Assembly (NCBI RefSeq): GCF_019904295.1
Contig: NZ_CP065359.1
Coordinates: 3,222,001-3,286,000 of the forward strand
Origin: Ruegeria sp. SCSIO 43209
GTDB lineage: Bacteria; Pseudomonadota; Alphaproteobacteria; Rhodobacterales; Rhodobacteraceae
Length of the DNA: 64,000 bases
Reading direction: 5' to 3'
Position 1 is the stretch's first letter; each line of letters starts with the position of its first letter. Positions 1-7,893 of the stretch are shown one piece after another. The position numbers and the translations under genes were made by a program. A model generated the notes under the pieces. That model had not been told where the DNA came from. It saw nothing but the letters and a program-made list of their open reading frames with translations, and made no database searches.

Positions 1-204
1 CTTGGTTTCGGGGTCTCGGGACAGCCAGGGGGACCATTTCTCGGTCTCCTGCATCGAATTCACATAGGGAAAGATCGCCGAGGCTGGTGCATCGATTGTG
101 ATGCTGCGGGACACCTCGGCCTGACCAGGCAAAATATATGATACTCCGACAAGCGCCAGAATGATCACCAGTAGGGTGACGAGAATACGTTTAATCAATT
201 TCAT
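1..204 (-). CDS. SRPBCC family protein, N-terminal part (runs off the left edge)
   Basis: The first 68 residues are present and the rest lies outside the window. The protein begins MKLIKRILVTLLV and has one hydrophobic segment (about residues 5-27) that should anchor or export it. The following stretch, SITIDAPASAIFPYVNS and then WSPW, is the typical start of the START/SRPBCC (polyketide cyclase-like) fold, which binds hydrophobic ligands. No substrate can be inferred. It reads leftward, away from the next gene at 291-770, which lies on the same strand. Family assignment is fairly good; function is unknown. Confidence 0.75.
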   Translation of the reverse strand, partial: MKLIKRILVTLLVIILALVGVSYILPGQAEVSRSITIDAPASAIFPYVNSMQETEKWSPWLSRDPETK

Positions 205-290
205 GAGCTCGATCCGATTCTGAAAACATCATCGGAAACATATCAAAAAATCGACGTAATTTCAGAGGCCCGATCGTATGGCCCGCAGGA

Positions 291-770
291 TCAGGCCGGT
301 GGCTGGTAAGGCAGCGACGAATGGTGCAGCACGATGCGAAGCACTCCGTCAGCGTCTTTTTTGTAGCCGAAGCTTTTGTCGACTTGCGTGATGTTACCTT
401 GGCTATCCGTCAGAATGACCTTGCCCATCCACATGGCGACATCGCCTTCGACGAAGCTGGCCGATGTCTCACTTGCCATTTCGCGCCAACCCTTGATTCC
501 GAAACCGCCATCAAGCGGAAATTCGGCATCGTGACCGACAAAATAGGCCAGTGCACCGTGGCGAGTCGGGCGAAAGGTTTGATCTCCGGATGCCATAGTT
601 GGTTTGAACAGGACCGGACCCAGATTATAGCCGTATGCCGCATCTAGAACACCCTCGGCAACGGAACGGGCCGCATCGATCCCACCGTCTTCAAAAGCTT
701 TGGAGATCGCAATCAACCCATCGCCCCAGGCGGTACGGGCAGCGGCCAGCTCGTCAGTGGTAATCGGCAT
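291..770 (-). CDS. NTF2-like family protein (CaMKII-association-domain type)
   Basis: A 159-residue protein starting MPITTDEL. The frame stays open upstream to 1067, but a purine-rich AAGGA ribosome-binding site sits about 8 nt before the ATG at 770, so I use that start. The C-terminal half alternates hydrophobic strands and ends with a dipeptide-rich HHSS motif (VLHHSSLPY). That ending is characteristic of SnoaL/NTF2-like domains of the calmodulin-kinase association type: the domain carries a W-x-G strand, a G-N-I-T strand and a terminal HHSS. It has no signal peptide or membrane segment. The family includes small-molecule binding and oligomerisation domains; no reaction can be assigned. It is divergent from the gene at 985. 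Confidence 0.65.
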   Translation of the reverse strand: MPITTDELAAARTAWGDGLIAISKAFEDGGIDAARSVAEGVLDAAYGYNLGPVLFKPTMASGDQTFRPTRHGALAYFVGHDAEFPLDGGFGIKGWREMASETSASFVEGDVAMWMGKVILTDSQGNITQVDKSFGYKKDADGVLRIVLHHSSLPYQPPA

Positions 771-984
771 GATCCTGTCCTTCTCTGTCCGGTTTCTATG
801 GTACTGGCAGCAAGTGAGCGTCAACGCAAGAGGTGTGACCGGACTCTCGCCCGGTTTTGCCCACAGAATCGCGTGGAAGCCTGAATTCTCAGAAAATTCG
901 ACCCATTCTTTTGAACCGGTGCAAGGTTTTGCAAAGTATTTTGCCGCCAATCTCTGACTGTGCCGTGGGGGCATTTCAATTGGG

Positions 985-1374
985 GTGAATGTGGTGGACA
1001 AGATTATCACACTGGAACAGAAGGAACCCGTGCGTCTGGACCCGGACCGCCTGAGCAGCCTGTACAATCAGCTTGGCGACACCAACGCGATGGACGTGCT
1101 GTGCCGCACGGTTGAAGAACTGGCGTTGCGGCTGTCGAATTGTGAACGGTTTTGGCGGCAACGCGATTGGGCCGGGCTGCGCAAATGCGCAAAATCTCTC
1201 GTGGCCATATCCGAGCAAATCGGCATGACAGCACTGGCACGTGTGGCAGGCGATGTAGCTTGTACTGTCGACGCAGGCGATGCGGTGGCGACAGGGGCGA
1301 CTCTGAGCCGCCTAATCCGGGTGGGTGAGCGATCGCTGACTGCCGTCTGGGACCAGCAAGATCTATCTGTCTGA
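985..1374 (+). CDS. HPt-like helical protein lacking the phospho-accepting histidine
   Basis: A protein of about 129 residues with a GTG start; GTG codons at 991 and 994 are possible alternatives. It is predicted to be mostly helical. The middle (SLVAISEQIGMTALARVAGD) follows the spacing of the HPt phosphotransfer motif H-x-L-K-G-x5-G, but lysine stands where histidine should be and alanine replaces the K-G glycine. The genuine HPt protein at 48074 has the same length and layout. It could be a degenerate phosphotransfer or docking protein, or simply a four-helix protein of unknown role. It reads toward pepA, with 64 nt between them. The HPt relationship is my alignment by eye. Confidence 0.55.
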   Translation: MNVVDKIITLEQKEPVRLDPDRLSSLYNQLGDTNAMDVLCRTVEELALRLSNCERFWRQRDWAGLRKCAKSLVAISEQIGMTALARVAGDVACTVDAGDAVATGATLSRLIRVGERSLTAVWDQQDLSV

Positions 1375-1438
1375 GAGGGGGTTGCGAGTGCGCCGCAGAC
1401 AGATAGTCTGGGCGAAAATCCAACCAGCCGAGACACGC

Positions 1439-2821
1439 ATGACCCTGTCCTTCGCCCCTGCCTCCGACCCATCGTTGCCACTACATGTGTTAGAGCAATC
1501 AGATTTTGAAAGCTGGCTGACCGATCAGCCGGATCATATCCGAGCTTGGGTTGCGGCCGATGGGTTTTCCGGAGCTCTGGGTCAAACACTTCTGGTGCCC
1601 GGCACAGATGGTAATCCGCAGTTTGTCATGGCGGGATATGGCAGCGCGGCAAAACGGGTACGCAAGCGATTTCCGCTAGCCGCTGCCGCAGAATCGCTGC
1701 CCAAGGGCACATATCATATCGCCTCGGGCGTTCCCGCAGATGTGCTTGAGGCTGAATGCCTGGGCTGGCTGATGACGGGATATGCCTTTGATCGCTATGC
1801 AGCGCAAAGCCCGGCTAACGCCACGCTGATCGCGCCCGAGGGCGTAGATGCCCGGCGGATCGAAATCATGGCCAATGCCGAGGCATTGACACGGGATCTG
1901 GTCAACACACCCGCTTCGGACATGGGCCCGGTGCAATTACAACACGCGGTTGAGGCACTGGCACGGGAACACGGCGCAGACATCTCGGTCATCACAGGCG
2001 ATGCGTTGCTGGAACAGAATTTTCCGATGATCCACGCGGTGGGGCGTGCTGCCGAACAGGCCCCGCGTCTGATCGAGATGAACTGGGGCGATCAAGGGCC
2101 AAAACTAACATTAGTTGGGAAAGGGGTCTGTTTCGATACCGGCGGCCTGAATCTGAAACCCGGTGCTTCGATGGGGTTGATGAAAAAAGATATGGGCGGA
2201 GCGGCCAATGTGCTGGGTCTGGCCCGTATGATCATGGCGCTGGATCTGAAAGTGCAATTACGGGTCCTGATCCCGGCGGTCGAAAACGCAGTAGCGGGCA
2301 ATGCTTTCCGCCCCGGCGACATCCTGACGGCGCGTAATGGGCTAACGGTTGAGATCAACAACACTGATGCCGAGGGTCGGTTGGTGCTGGCCGATGCCCT
2401 TGCTCTGGCGCATGAAGGGGCGCCAAACCTGCTCATCTCGATGGCCACTTTGACTGGCGCGGCCCGGGTTGCATTGGGCGCTGATCTGGCCCCGTTTTAT
2501 ACCGATGACGACAAAGCCGCCGACGTGCTGGCGCGTGCTGGCCGGGCTGCCGCTGATCCGGTCTGGCGTATGCCTTTTCATGACCCCTATGAAGCGATGA
2601 TCGAACCCGGCATCGCTAACCTCGACAATGCGCCTTCTGGTGGATTTGCAGGCTCTATCACCGCGGCACTGTTCCTGCGCCGGTTCGCTGCCGAAAGTCG
2701 CTATATGCATTTTGACATCTATTCGTGGCAACGCAGTAAGGAACCCGGTCGCAGCAAGGGTGGTTTGGGCCAAGGCCCGCGTGCCCTCCTGGGGGCTTTG
2801 CCAGAGATCCTTGGCCTATGA
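1439..2821 (+). CDS. Leucyl aminopeptidase family protein (peptidase M17)
   Basis: A 460-residue cytosolic metallo-aminopeptidase that removes N-terminal residues from peptides using two metal ions. The family signature NTDAEGRL is at residues 308-315. The metal-binding lysine and aspartate of the G-K-G-x-x-F-D-T-G-G motif are at K228 and D233, followed by the KKDMGGAA segment. It is somewhat shorter than E. coli PepA (503 aa), mainly in the non-catalytic N-terminal domain, as in other alphaproteobacterial M17 paralogues, so specificity may differ. The frame is open from 1382, but the conserved sequence starts at MTLSF (1439). The stop overlaps the start of the NlpC/P60 gene (ATGA), so the two are translationally coupled. 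Confidence 0.9.
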   Translation: MTLSFAPASDPSLPLHVLEQSDFESWLTDQPDHIRAWVAADGFSGALGQTLLVPGTDGNPQFVMAGYGSAAKRVRKRFPLAAAAESLPKGTYHIASGVPADVLEAECLGWLMTGYAFDRYAAQSPANATLIAPEGVDARRIEIMANAEALTRDLVNTPASDMGPVQLQHAVEALAREHGADISVITGDALLEQNFPMIHAVGRAAEQAPRLIEMNWGDQGPKLTLVGKGVCFDTGGLNLKPGASMGLMKKDMGGAANVLGLARMIMALDLKVQLRVLIPAVENAVAGNAFRPGDILTARNGLTVEINNTDAEGRLVLADALALAHEGAPNLLISMATLTGAARVALGADLAPFYTDDDKAADVLARAGRAAADPVWRMPFHDPYEAMIEPGIANLDNAPSGGFAGSITAALFLRRFAAESRYMHFDIYSWQRSKEPGRSKGGLGQGPRALLGALPEILGL

Positions 2822-3555
2822 CTCAGGCGCGCATCATTCAACCGGTCATAGACCTGCTGCGCCACCCTGACGGTCCGCGCGACCGACAATTGTTGTTTGG
2901 CGACACGGTCACTGTTTTGGACGACCAAAACGGCTGGAGCAAGATCTCAGCCAGCAAGGACGGCTATACCGGATGGGTGGCGACGGACCATCTGGGACCA
3001 ATTGAGCCACAGACTCACTGGATCGTCGCCGCTTCGACCCATGCCTATGAGAAGCCCGATATAAAAAGCCGCGATCTGACCTCGCTGAGCTTTGGCAGTA
3101 AAATCAGGGCTCTGTCTGAGGAGGGCGGGTTTCTGGAAACGCCAATCGGGTTCATTCCGGGGGTGCATGCCGTGCCCGCCTATTCCCTGCTGACCGATCC
3201 CGTTACCGCGGCCGAACTTTTTCTCGGCACCCCTTATCTTTGGGGTGGTAACAGTCGATTCGGGCTGGATTGCTCGGGCCTCGTACAGCTCGCACTGCTC
3301 GCCTGCGGCGTTCCTTGTCCCGGAGACAGCGGCGATCAGGAACGCGAAGTTGGTGGATCGGTGCCCGAGGGCGATCCCGCACGGCGCGGAGACTTGCTGT
3401 TCTGGAAAGGCCATGTTGCCTGGGTTGCCGCCGAAAACCTTCTACTTCACGCCAACGCCTATCACATGGCCGTTGCGCTCGAACCGATGGATCAGGCGAT
3501 TGCCCGGATCGCCGCCCAGGGCGACGGGCCGGTTACAGCGCATAAAAGGCTCTAA
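2818..3555 (+). CDS. SH3 and NlpC/P60 domain peptidase
   Basis: A 245-residue cysteine peptidase of the NlpC/P60 family, which usually cuts peptidoglycan stem peptides or their turnover fragments. The N-terminal half looks like one or two bacterial SH3 segments (VTVLDDQNGWSKI, GYTGWVATDHL). The catalytic domain follows: YLWGGNS, then the nucleophile in LDCSGLV (C152), and the histidine in KGHVAWV (H199). I see no signal peptide, so a cytoplasmic role in cleaving recycled muropeptides, next to a cytosolic aminopeptidase, is plausible. It overlaps pepA by 4 nt upstream. Its stop codon overlaps the stop of the convergent DUF2794 gene. Confidence 0.88.
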   Translation: MTQARIIQPVIDLLRHPDGPRDRQLLFGDTVTVLDDQNGWSKISASKDGYTGWVATDHLGPIEPQTHWIVAASTHAYEKPDIKSRDLTSLSFGSKIRALSEEGGFLETPIGFIPGVHAVPAYSLLTDPVTAAELFLGTPYLWGGNSRFGLDCSGLVQLALLACGVPCPGDSGDQEREVGGSVPEGDPARRGDLLFWKGHVAWVAAENLLLHANAYHMAVALEPMDQAIARIAAQGDGPVTAHKRL

Positions 3556-3902
3556 TCCAGGTCAACCGCACGGATAAGCTTGCGTTCCAGAACCCTCAGA
3601 ACCGCGCGCAGATCGTGCCCGCGCTTCAAAATACGCCCATCCATGCCGACCACGGAATACATGCCCTGACGTAGCCGCAGGCGCGGGTGCTTCTCGACCC
3701 TGTAGATGGGATGTTCCGCCGTGCGCCGAAAAATCGAAAATACCGCCATATCCCGCAGGTTCGAGATTCCGTAGTCGCGCCATTCACCGGCAGCGACCAT
3801 TCGGCCATAAACAGACAGGATTTGAGACATCTCGCGCCGGTCAAACGCGACCGGCATCTGGGCAGAGCCGGACCCGAACCGGCTGGGAGGCTGCATGTTC
3901 AT
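3552..3902 (-). CDS. DUF2794 domain-containing protein
   Basis: A 116-residue protein starting MNMQPPSRFGSG. The core, including FDRREMSQILSVYGRMV and AVFSIFRRTAEHPIYRVEK, matches the DUF2794 family, which is widespread and near-universal in Alphaproteobacteria and has no known function. It is basic and soluble with no signal peptide. Its stop codon overlaps the stop of the convergent NlpC/P60 gene, and there is no room for a terminator between them. Confidence 0.85.
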   Translation of the reverse strand: MNMQPPSRFGSGSAQMPVAFDRREMSQILSVYGRMVAAGEWRDYGISNLRDMAVFSIFRRTAEHPIYRVEKHPRLRLRQGMYSVVGMDGRILKRGHDLRAVLRVLERKLIRAVDLD

Positions 3903-3980
3903 ATGACAAGCCTTGCCGGAAATCGCCGTCGAATCAAGCCCACTAGCATCAAGGTGTTGTATTTTTGGATCGCCCGCCCG

Positions 3981-5645
3981 CTATCTGCGCCCAACCTGAC
4001 GGCAAATTAGGATCACCGGCAGCAACCCGACAGCCAGAATAACCAGCGACGGAACCGCTGCACCTTCAAGCCTCTCATCCGAGGCCAGACGATAGGCCTG
4101 CACTGCTAGAGTGTCGAAGTTAAAAGGCCGCATGATCAGGGTCGCGGGCAGCTCTTTCATCACATCCACAAAGACAATCAACAGTGCCGTTAGCAGCGAA
4201 GGCGTAAGGATCGGCAGATGCACCCGGCGCAGCGTTCCTAACGGGGTTTGACCCAGTGACCGCGCCGCGGCATCCATATTGGCGTGAACGGTACTCTGCC
4301 CACCCTCATACGCGCTGAGCGCGGCGGCCAAAAAGCGCACCATATAGGCCGCGATCAACAACCAGATAGATCCCGTGACCAACAGTCCGGTCGAGATACC
4401 AAAGGTTTGGCGCATCCACGCATCCAGTGCGTTGTCGAATCCCGCAAAGGGGACGATCAGCCCCACGGCAATCACGCCACCCGGCACCGCATAGCCCAAC
4501 CGCGCCACATAAGCCGCCATTGCGGCCCCGCGTCCGGGGCGCAGGCGTTGGAAGAATCCTATCGAAATCGCCGCGCTGACGGTGATAACCGCCGCAGTCC
4601 CCGCCAGTGTCAGCGAGTTCTGTATGAACCCGATATATCGGCGCGACAGCAGGTACTGCTCGGATTCCAAACCCATCTGCACCAGGATAACCACAGGCAG
4701 AAGGAATCCGAACAGGACGGGAATTGCGCATAGCAGAAATGCCGCAAGTGATTGCCATCCCTTGAGTTGCGCCGCTGGCAGACCTGCGTGGCGCTTGCCT
4801 GCCTGATAGTATTTGGCTTTGCCGCGCTGTGTCCGCTCGGCCACGGCCATGACAAGCGCAAAACCCAACAGACAAAGGGCGAGTTGCGCCGCAGCAGCGC
4901 GATCAGCCATGGAAAACCAGCTTGTGTAGATGCCAGTGGCAAATGTCTGCACTCCGAAATAGGCGACTGTGCCGAAATCGGCGATGGTTTCCATAACCGC
5001 CAGCAAGACGCCCCCCGCAATCGCCGGGCGTGCCATCGGCAGGGATACGCGCCAAAAGGCATGCCAGGGGCCATTGCCCAGCGCCCGGGCCGCCAGAAAG
5101 GCCGTGGCGCTTTGCTGCAGAAATGCCGCGCGCGCCAGCAAATAGACATAGGGATACAACACCAGGATCAACATCACCGCCGCGCCCTCGGTCGAGCGAA
5201 TCTCGGGGAACCAATAGTCGCGCGGGCCCCAGCCGGTCACATCCCGCAGCGTGGTCTGAACGATTCCGGGGTGATCCAGAATGAAGGTATAGGCATAGGC
5301 CAGCACATAAGCCGGAAAGGCCAGCGGCAGGACCAGAGCGATTTCCAGCCACCGCACTCCGGGAAAGCGGGTCATCGTGACCAGCCACGCAGCGCCGACG
5401 CCAATCGAAAACGTCCCTGCTGCGACCAGCACCACCAGGATCACCGTGGTCAGCGCATAGCCAGGCAAAACAGTCTCTAACAAATGGGAAATTGTGTCGG
5501 TGCCACCGGTCACCGCCGCCAGAACAACCGCCACCATTGGCAACAGACAGGCGGCTGCCACGACATAGGCAATGCCGCCCACAAAGCGTGTGCCTAGTGC
5601 GCCGCGATTATGCGTTCCGTGTTCTGAATATTCGACTTCGGCCAT
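3981..5645 (-). CDS. Iron(III)-type ABC transporter permease, two fused permease domains
   Basis: A 554-residue inner-membrane protein with about 12 membrane segments in two tandem BPD_transp_1 halves. Each half carries an EAA-like loop that contacts the ATPase: WRVSLPMARPAIAGG in the first and LRRVHLPILTPSLLTA in the second. This fused arrangement is that of FbpB/SfuB-type ferric iron permeases, and thiamine permease ThiP is similar. No periplasmic binding protein or ATPase gene is adjacent, so its partners must be elsewhere and the substrate is inferred from the family only. A terminator at 5717-5747 separates it from the liv operon upstream. Confidence 0.82.
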   Translation of the reverse strand: MAEVEYSEHGTHNRGALGTRFVGGIAYVVAAACLLPMVAVVLAAVTGGTDTISHLLETVLPGYALTTVILVVLVAAGTFSIGVGAAWLVTMTRFPGVRWLEIALVLPLAFPAYVLAYAYTFILDHPGIVQTTLRDVTGWGPRDYWFPEIRSTEGAAVMLILVLYPYVYLLARAAFLQQSATAFLAARALGNGPWHAFWRVSLPMARPAIAGGVLLAVMETIADFGTVAYFGVQTFATGIYTSWFSMADRAAAAQLALCLLGFALVMAVAERTQRGKAKYYQAGKRHAGLPAAQLKGWQSLAAFLLCAIPVLFGFLLPVVILVQMGLESEQYLLSRRYIGFIQNSLTLAGTAAVITVSAAISIGFFQRLRPGRGAAMAAYVARLGYAVPGGVIAVGLIVPFAGFDNALDAWMRQTFGISTGLLVTGSIWLLIAAYMVRFLAAALSAYEGGQSTVHANMDAAARSLGQTPLGTLRRVHLPILTPSLLTALLIVFVDVMKELPATLIMRPFNFDTLAVQAYRLASDERLEGAAVPSLVILAVGLLPVILICRQVGRR

Positions 5646-5716
5646 GGCGTCTGACTGAGAATCCCGTAGGGTCTGCCTTTAATCGACTAAAACTCTAAGA
5701 AACACCAGTGGGCGGA

Positions 5717-5747
5717 CTAACAAAAACTGCGGCAATGTTCGCCGCAG
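5717..5747 (-). terminator. Rho-independent terminator of the liv/PaaK-like operon
   Basis: A perfect 7-bp stem (CTGCGGC / GCCGCAG, loop of 7 nt, 5727-5747) lies just after the stop codon of the PaaK-like gene. On the minus strand it is followed directly by TTTTTGTTAG. This is a standard intrinsic terminator and it ends the long minus-strand operon before the iron permease gene. Confidence 0.85.
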
Positions 5748-5751
5748 ATCC

Positions 5752-6969
5752 CTATTCATAAACGCGCTGATCCTCGATCACCAAGCCATCTTTTGGTAAT
5801 GAGCCCGGCGCCACAACTTCAATCGCGCCTTTCAGTTTCAGGACTTCGACCACCGATTTTGCATAGGCACCATCGTTCTCGCAGGGGCTTTCGATCTGAA
5901 CGGTCATGGTATCCATCTCGCCCTGTCGCGCCGCAATGACACGCGCCTTGACGATTTCATCATGCTTGTCGACCAGCGCGGCCACCTGTTCGGGGCGGAC
6001 GAACATGCCCTTGATCTTGGTGGTCTGATCGGCGCGACCCATCCAGCCTTTGATACGCATATTTGTGCGCCCGCACGGAGACTCTCCGGGCATGATCGCC
6101 GACAGATCACCGGTGGCAAAACGGATCAACGGGTAATCGGGGTTCAGCGTGGTCACAACCACCTCACCTACTTCACCAGGTGCAACCGGGGTTCCTGTGC
6201 CGGGGGTGACGATCTCAACGATCACGTGTTCGTCGATGATCATACCCTCCATCGCAGGGCTTTCATAAGCTATGTTGCCCAGATCAGCGGTCGCGTAGCA
6301 TTGCAGGCAGACGATGTCCCGATCGGCGTAATCTTGTCGTAGGCTTGGAAACAGCGCCCCGCCACCCACAACGGCCTTGGAAAATTTCAGCGCGACGCCC
6401 ATGGCTTCGGCTTTATCCAGAATGACTTTCAGATAGTCAGGCGTTCCTGCATATGCGGTGCAACCCACATCGCGCGCAGCGGTCACCTGCAACTCGGTCT
6501 GACCTGTACCTGCAGGCAGGACCGACGCGCCAACGGCCTGCGCGCCGCTTTCAAAGATCATGCCCGCGGGGGTGAGGTGATAGCCAAAACAGTTCTGAAC
6601 GATATCGCCCGGACCAACCCCGGCTGCATTCAGGAACCGGCCCATGCGCCACCAGTCGTGATCAGTGCTGCCGGGTTCATAGATTGGCCCCGGAGATTGA
6701 AAGACATGCTGGAAATTCCGCGCCGGTTTGACGGTGAACCCTCCAAACGGAGGCCGGGTGCCCTGCGCCTTTGTCAGATCAGATTTTCGCAGAACCGGCA
6801 GTTGTGCCAGCGCCTGCATGTCTGTCACTGTGCCGGCGTCCACGTTGGACAGGATGCCGGCATATCCGGGTGCTTTTTGCGCGCGGGCAATCTGTTCTGG
6901 CAAGGCGCGCGCGTGATCAGCGGTGCGCTCGTCAGCGGATCGGGTTTCAAGCTTATCAAAATAGGTCAT
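5752..6969 (-). CDS. Phenylacetate-CoA ligase (PaaK) family protein without a canonical P-loop
   Basis: A 405-residue member of the adenylate-forming PaaK family; true PaaK makes phenylacetyl-CoA from phenylacetate, ATP and CoA. The start is ATG 6969, placed by a GGAGGA site 7 nt upstream; a GTG at 6984 is excluded because it overlaps that site. The central region (DIVQNCFGYHLTPAG), the ATGDLSAI motif and the C-terminal GRADQTTKIKGMFVRPEQV are all PaaK-like. Where PaaK has the ATP-binding SSGTTGKPT loop, this protein reads QSPGPIYEP (residues 91-99). It may therefore be catalytically altered or a binding protein. It is the last gene of the liv operon, 19 nt after livF. Confidence 0.8.
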   Translation of the reverse strand: MTYFDKLETRSADERTADHARALPEQIARAQKAPGYAGILSNVDAGTVTDMQALAQLPVLRKSDLTKAQGTRPPFGGFTVKPARNFQHVFQSPGPIYEPGSTDHDWWRMGRFLNAAGVGPGDIVQNCFGYHLTPAGMIFESGAQAVGASVLPAGTGQTELQVTAARDVGCTAYAGTPDYLKVILDKAEAMGVALKFSKAVVGGGALFPSLRQDYADRDIVCLQCYATADLGNIAYESPAMEGMIIDEHVIVEIVTPGTGTPVAPGEVGEVVVTTLNPDYPLIRFATGDLSAIMPGESPCGRTNMRIKGWMGRADQTTKIKGMFVRPEQVAALVDKHDEIVKARVIAARQGEMDTMTVQIESPCENDGAYAKSVVEVLKLKGAIEVVAPGSLPKDGLVIEDQRVYE

Positions 6970-6988
6970 TGAAATATCCTCCACCCGC

Positions 6989-7822
6989 TTACAGCCATCT
7001 CTTGCGGCGGCGGTATGAGCGCACGTCTCGAAAGCTCTTGCGGCCTTCGTCAGACATGCCGAGATAAAATTCCTTTACGTCCGGGTTTTCGCGCAATTCA
7101 GCGGCGGGGCCGTCCATCACCACGCGGCCAGATTCCAGAATATAACCGTAATGAGCAAACCTTAGAGCCACATTTGTATTCTGTTCAGCCAGCAGGAAGG
7201 ACACGCCTTCCTTCTCGTTCAGGTCCCTTACGATGCCAAAAATCTCTTCGACAAGTTGCGGAGCCAGACCCATTGAGGGTTCATCAAGAAGGATGGTTTC
7301 GGGCCGTGACATCAGAGCTCTGCCCATAGCAACCATCTGCTGCTCACCGCCCGAAGTATAACCGGCCTGACTACGACGGCGTTCCTTCAAGCGTGGGAAG
7401 TAATTGTAAACCAATTCAAGGTCCTGCTGGATCGCGGCAGACCCGTCCTTCCGGGTATAGGCACCGGTCAGCAGATTTTCCTCGACTGTGAGGTGTTCGA
7501 AACAGTGGCGGCCTTCCATGACTTGAATGACGCCCTTCTCCACCAAGGCAGCCGGGTCGCTTTCATGCACGCCCTCGCCGCGATATTTAATCGAGCCTTT
7601 GGTGACCTCGCCCCGTTCCGAATGCAGCAAGTTCGACACGGCCTTCAATGTGGTTGTCTTGCCCGCACCATTGCCACCCAGTAGGGCTGTGATGCCGCCC
7701 TTGGGCACAGTCAGGCTGACGCCTTTCAGCACGAGGATCACATGGTTGTAGATCACCTCGATATTGTTGACCTCAAGCAGGGTTTCCGCCTGCACGTCAG
7801 TGGTTTGTGCCGCATCCAGCAT
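6989..7822 (-). CDS. livF: Branched-chain amino acid-type ABC transporter ATPase (LivF)
   Basis: A 277-residue cytoplasmic ATPase subunit. It has Walker A GGNGAGKTT, the Q-loop region VIQVMEGRHCFEHLTVEEN, the signature SGGEQQMVAMGRAL and Walker B TILLDEPSMGLAP, all typical of LivF. It would pair with LivG to drive import by LivH/LivM with the binding protein LivK. An extended N-terminus of about 14 residues precedes the domain. It lies between livK and the PaaK-like gene on the same strand. The substrate may be an aromatic or fatty acid rather than an amino acid, given the two ligase-family genes in the operon; that is inference. Confidence 0.92.
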   Translation of the reverse strand: MLDAAQTTDVQAETLLEVNNIEVIYNHVILVLKGVSLTVPKGGITALLGGNGAGKTTTLKAVSNLLHSERGEVTKGSIKYRGEGVHESDPAALVEKGVIQVMEGRHCFEHLTVEENLLTGAYTRKDGSAAIQQDLELVYNYFPRLKERRRSQAGYTSGGEQQMVAMGRALMSRPETILLDEPSMGLAPQLVEEIFGIVRDLNEKEGVSFLLAEQNTNVALRFAHYGYILESGRVVMDGPAAELRENPDVKEFYLGMSDEGRKSFRDVRSYRRRKRWL

Positions 7823-7856
7823 CAGCGCGTGTCCTCATGCCTTGTGTTTGGTTCAG

Positions 7857-7876
7857 GGCGGCGGCATACCGCCACC
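7857..7876 (-). other. Intercistronic hairpin after livK
   Basis: An 8-bp stem (GGTGGCGG / CCGCCGCC on the minus strand, one wobble pair, loop of 4 nt) lies in the 71-nt gap between livK and livF. It has no U-run, so it is unlikely to be a full terminator. In transport operons such hairpins often protect the binding-protein mRNA from 3' decay and raise its level above that of the membrane subunits; that role is inferred here. Confidence 0.55.
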
Positions 7877-7893
7877 CCAGATGTCAAAGCGCC

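Noticed and set aside
291..770. Annotation of the NTF2-like gene as phosphoribosyl-AMP cyclohydrolase
   Set aside because: Similar proteins sometimes carry that label, but the metal-binding cysteine and histidine motifs of HisI are absent.
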